Source: Oscillospiraceae bacterium (GTDB lineage Bacteria; Bacillota; Clostridia; Oscillospirales; Ruminococcaceae). Taken from it: DNA of 64,000 bases. Shown here in pieces: positions 62,287 through 64,000 of the stretch. The notes under the pieces are model-generated. The model searched no databases. It worked only from the letters and a program-made list of their open reading frames with translations, and was not told the DNA's origin. The position numbers and the translations under genes are program-made. The stretch is taken from contig JAEDJD010000004.1 of assembly GCA_016296505.1 (NCBI GenBank), positions 1-64,000 of the forward strand, read 5' to 3'. Each line of letters starts with the position of its first letter. The stretch's first letter is position 1.

Positions 62287-62421
62287 TCAAAATAAAACAA
62301 AAATTAATCCAAACACCACGAATCCAAAGAAATTACCATAGAGATAATTCGGCTTCTCTTCTGAAAGGAATTATTCTACGCCTTTGACCCGGAGCGTGAA
62401 CAGAATTTCGTTTTCCTTCAT
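62287..62421 (-). pseudogene. Small membrane-protein gene interrupted by an in-frame stop
   Basis: A well-placed ribosome site (GAGGAAATG) precedes ATG 62421. The frame reads MKENEILFTLRVKGVE, a TAA at 62373-62371, then in the same frame FLSEEKPNYLYGNFFGFVVF and LIFVLF before TGA. The second part is a clear membrane span. One base change would restore a 44-residue protein. It lies 35 bases after asd. Confidence 0.4.
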
Positions 62422-62456
62422 AGAATCATTTCCTCACTGTGCATGGGACAGAAAAC

Positions 62457-63542
62457 TCAGCGGTCGAAATAGCCCTTTGCTGCGAGCAGCTCTGCAAGTT
62501 CCACTGCACCGCCTGCCGCGCCGCGCAGCGTATTGTGCGAGAGACAGACAAACTTGTAATCGAACATGGTATCCTCGCGCAGTCTGCCGACCGAAATCGC
62601 CATACCGCCTTCCAGATTTCTGTCGATCTTTGCCTGCGGACGATCCGGATCCTCGAAATAGTTGAGGAACTGCTTCGGTGCGTGCGGCAGATCAAGCTCC
62701 TGCGGTACGCCCTTATACTCCGCCCATGCAGCCTTGATTTCTTCCGCGCTCGGCTTATTTTCAAATTTGACAAATACGGCAGCCGTATGGCCATCCGAAA
62801 CCGGTACGCGGAGGCACTGCGTCGTAATCAGCGGGCTTTGCGCCTTGACGATCTCACCGTTTTCGATCGTACCCCAGATCTTAAGCGGCTCCTGCTCGGA
62901 CTTTTCTTCCTCGCCGCCGATATACGGAATCAGGTTATCGACCATTTCCGGCCAGCGCTCGAAGGTCTTTCCGGCACCGGAGATTGCCTGATAAGTGCAG
63001 GCGAGTACCTGCTGAATGCCGAATTTACGCAGCGGATGCAGCGCCGGAACATAGCTCTGAATCGAGCAGTTGGACTTAACCGCGATAAAGCCGCGCTTGG
63101 TGCCCAGTCTCTCTTTCTGAGAAGCAATAATCTCCAGATGCTCCGGATTCAGTTCCGGAATAATCATAGGCACATCCGGCGTAAAACGATGCGCAGAGTT
63201 ATTGGAAACGATCGGGCATTCCGCCTTTGCATACGCCTCCTCCAGCGCGCGAAGCTCATCTTTCTTCATATCGACTGCGCAGAAGCAGAAATCAACCTGA
63301 GCAGCGATTTTTTCGATGTCTGCACCGGCATCATAGATCACGAGATCCGCAAACTTCTCCGGCATAGGCTGATCCTTGAACGCCCATCTTGCGCCGACAG
63401 CCTCGCGATAGGTTTTGCCTGCGGAACGGGAAGATGCTGCCATAACAGTCACCTTGAACCACGGATGATCCGCAAGGAGCAGCGCAAAACGCTGACCAAC
63501 CATACCCGTTGCACCGATGATGCCTACACGAAATTCTTTCAT
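62457..63542 (-). CDS. asd: Aspartate-semialdehyde dehydrogenase (archaeal/fungal-like type)
   Basis: A 361-residue enzyme reducing aspartyl phosphate to aspartate semialdehyde, feeding lysine, threonine and methionine. The ATG at 63542 follows GGAGG; upstream in-frame codons belong to the riboswitch leader. GATGMVG (10-16) binds NADP and the catalytic Cys is residue 159 in KSNCSIQ, the variant 'SNCS' of the branch also found in Archaea and fungi. 'VPVSDGHTAAVFV' holds the catalytic His. It is the first gene of the lysine operon and is under a lysine riboswitch and terminator. Confidence 0.96.
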   Translation of the reverse strand: MKEFRVGIIGATGMVGQRFALLLADHPWFKVTVMAASSRSAGKTYREAVGARWAFKDQPMPEKFADLVIYDAGADIEKIAAQVDFCFCAVDMKKDELRALEEAYAKAECPIVSNNSAHRFTPDVPMIIPELNPEHLEIIASQKERLGTKRGFIAVKSNCSIQSYVPALHPLRKFGIQQVLACTYQAISGAGKTFERWPEMVDNLIPYIGGEEEKSEQEPLKIWGTIENGEIVKAQSPLITTQCLRVPVSDGHTAAVFVKFENKPSAEEIKAAWAEYKGVPQELDLPHAPKQFLNYFEDPDRPQAKIDRNLEGGMAISVGRLREDTMFDYKFVCLSHNTLRGAAGGAVELAELLAAKGYFDR

Positions 63543-63603
63543 AACTAGAGTCCTCCATTTCTTGTTTCGTTCCGCACGCTGCCGCGCGCAGAAAGCCTGA
63601 GGC

Positions 63604-63631
63604 AGAAAAAAATCCGCCAGCATATGGCGGA
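63604..63631 (-). terminator. Riboswitch expression-platform terminator before asd
   Basis: TCCGCCA/TGGCGGA stem with a 5-base loop followed by eight U-coding bases on the minus strand, between the lysine aptamer and asd. With lysine bound it would stop transcription. Confidence 0.88.
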
Positions 63632-63699
63632 CATTGAGCAGTTGAACGGATTTGCGATTCGCGCCGCTGACGTTTCCGGATGCAGCGTGGTTCGCAAAA

Positions 63700-63897
63700 A
63701 ACCGGTCAGCACTCCACAAAGCATTCCTGTCTGAATGCCGTGTGACAGTCACGCACCTATTTGGTACGCGCCCAGCAATTCCGATACCGTATCGGAGCTG
63801 CTTCGGCGGTCTTGCCTTTTCTGTCGGAATCTGATCGTGCAATCGCGGGTTCGGCACCCTCATCCGGCAGGACTCATCAAGCCCGCGCCTCTGTCCG
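63700..63897 (-). promoter_or_regulatory. Lysine riboswitch (L box) upstream of asd
   Basis: The leader carries the lysine-aptamer signatures in order: AGAGGCGCG, GGATGAGGGTGCCGAA, GCCGCCGAAGC with GCTGGG, TGACTGTCACACGG, and TGTGGAGTGCTGACC. The closing helix pairs CGGACAG with CTGACCG (one mismatch). The assignment rests on these conserved stretches. Confidence 0.93.
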
Positions 63898-63904
63898 TAC
63901 CTTT

Positions 63905-63933
63905 ATTCTATCATATCGCGTCTGATTTGTCAA
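63905..63933 (-). promoter_or_regulatory. Promoter of the lysine operon
   Basis: Minus-strand TTGACA (63933-63928), 17-bp spacer, TAGAAT (63910-63905), just before the riboswitch. Bases 63934-64000 show nothing further. Confidence 0.87.
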
Positions 63934-64000
63934 TACCCATTTTTATGATTTTGTATTTCTGCACGATACATCTGTCTGTTTACAGCGAACAGTTATATAA

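Noticed and set aside
62439..63548. Long open frame on the plus strand opposite asd
   Set aside because: Mirror frame of asd; no ribosome site or recognisable domain.

Overview
The window looks like chromosomal DNA of an anaerobic, plant-fibre-associated Gram-positive bacterium of the Ruminococcus type (Clostridia, Oscillospiraceae). The evidence is two proteins with dockerin-type Ca-binding repeats (a GH30-like glycosidase and a CAP-domain protein), several lipoproteins with Thr-rich linkers, strong AAAGGAGG-type ribosome sites, many TTGACA-17-TATAAT promoters, a SCIFF-type radical SAM maturase and a dnaE plus lysine-riboswitch gene style typical of Firmicutes. The species is inferred, not proven. 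No phage, transposase, CRISPR array or rRNA operon was seen.

Layout. 1-7.5 kb: surface and polysaccharide genes (partial LamG-like secreted protein, CE1-like esterase lipoprotein, an ABC-type adaptor/permease pair without ATPase, GH30-like dockerin enzyme). 7.6-12.4 kb: small Lys/Ala-rich protein, YitT permease, glycogen phosphorylase, two DUF805 membrane proteins. 12.5-18 kb: tRNA-Pro(GGG), CotH lipoprotein, Thr-rich membrane protein, tRNA-Pro(UGG), hpt, dockerin-CAP protein. 18-26.4 kb: a full arginine operon argG-argH-(77-aa membrane ORF)-argC-argJ-argB-argD-argF. 26.5-31.5 kb: M15 peptidase lipoprotein, FAD dehydrogenase, AGCS symporter, GT2-GtrA fusion. 31.6-41 kb: a long leftward DNA-maintenance run radC-uvrB-(frameshifted membrane gene)-(SF0329-like/HAD fusion)-ORF74-dnaE-dgt. 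41-49 kb: SCIFF-type maturase coupled to a PLP decarboxylase-fold enzyme, proS, lepA, zinc-ribbon protein, hemW. 49-55 kb: base-excision glycosylase, ECF sigma/anti-sigma pair, an intergenic repeat between twin terminators, a periplasmic-binding-fold/GGDEF-like/AraC regulator, thrH. 55-59 kb: small membrane and monooxygenase genes and a YdjI/YdjG-like envelope-stress operon with a structured leader. 59-64 kb: leftward lysine operon asd-...-dapA-dapB headed by a lysine riboswitch.

How the genes work together. The arginine operon converts glutamate to arginine by the acetyl-recycling route (ArgJ makes a separate ArgA unnecessary). The lysine operon supplies aspartate semialdehyde and dihydrodipicolinate reduction and is shut off by lysine through a riboswitch plus terminator. 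Two tRNA-Pro isoacceptors and proS lie in the same window. radC/uvrB/dnaE/dgt share one promoter and have a DNA repair and replication theme.

Most notable oddities: a SCIFF maturase with no precursor peptide beside it; an exporter pair lacking its ATPase; a probable one-base frameshift in an A tract (about 38257); an in-frame fusion of an SF0329-like domain with a HAD phosphatase; a decayed segment inside the lysine operon (61.9-62.4 kb) holding remnants of small genes; a structured RNA leader of unknown class before the SPFH gene; and an insertion in ArgJ. All functions come from reading the sequence without database searches.
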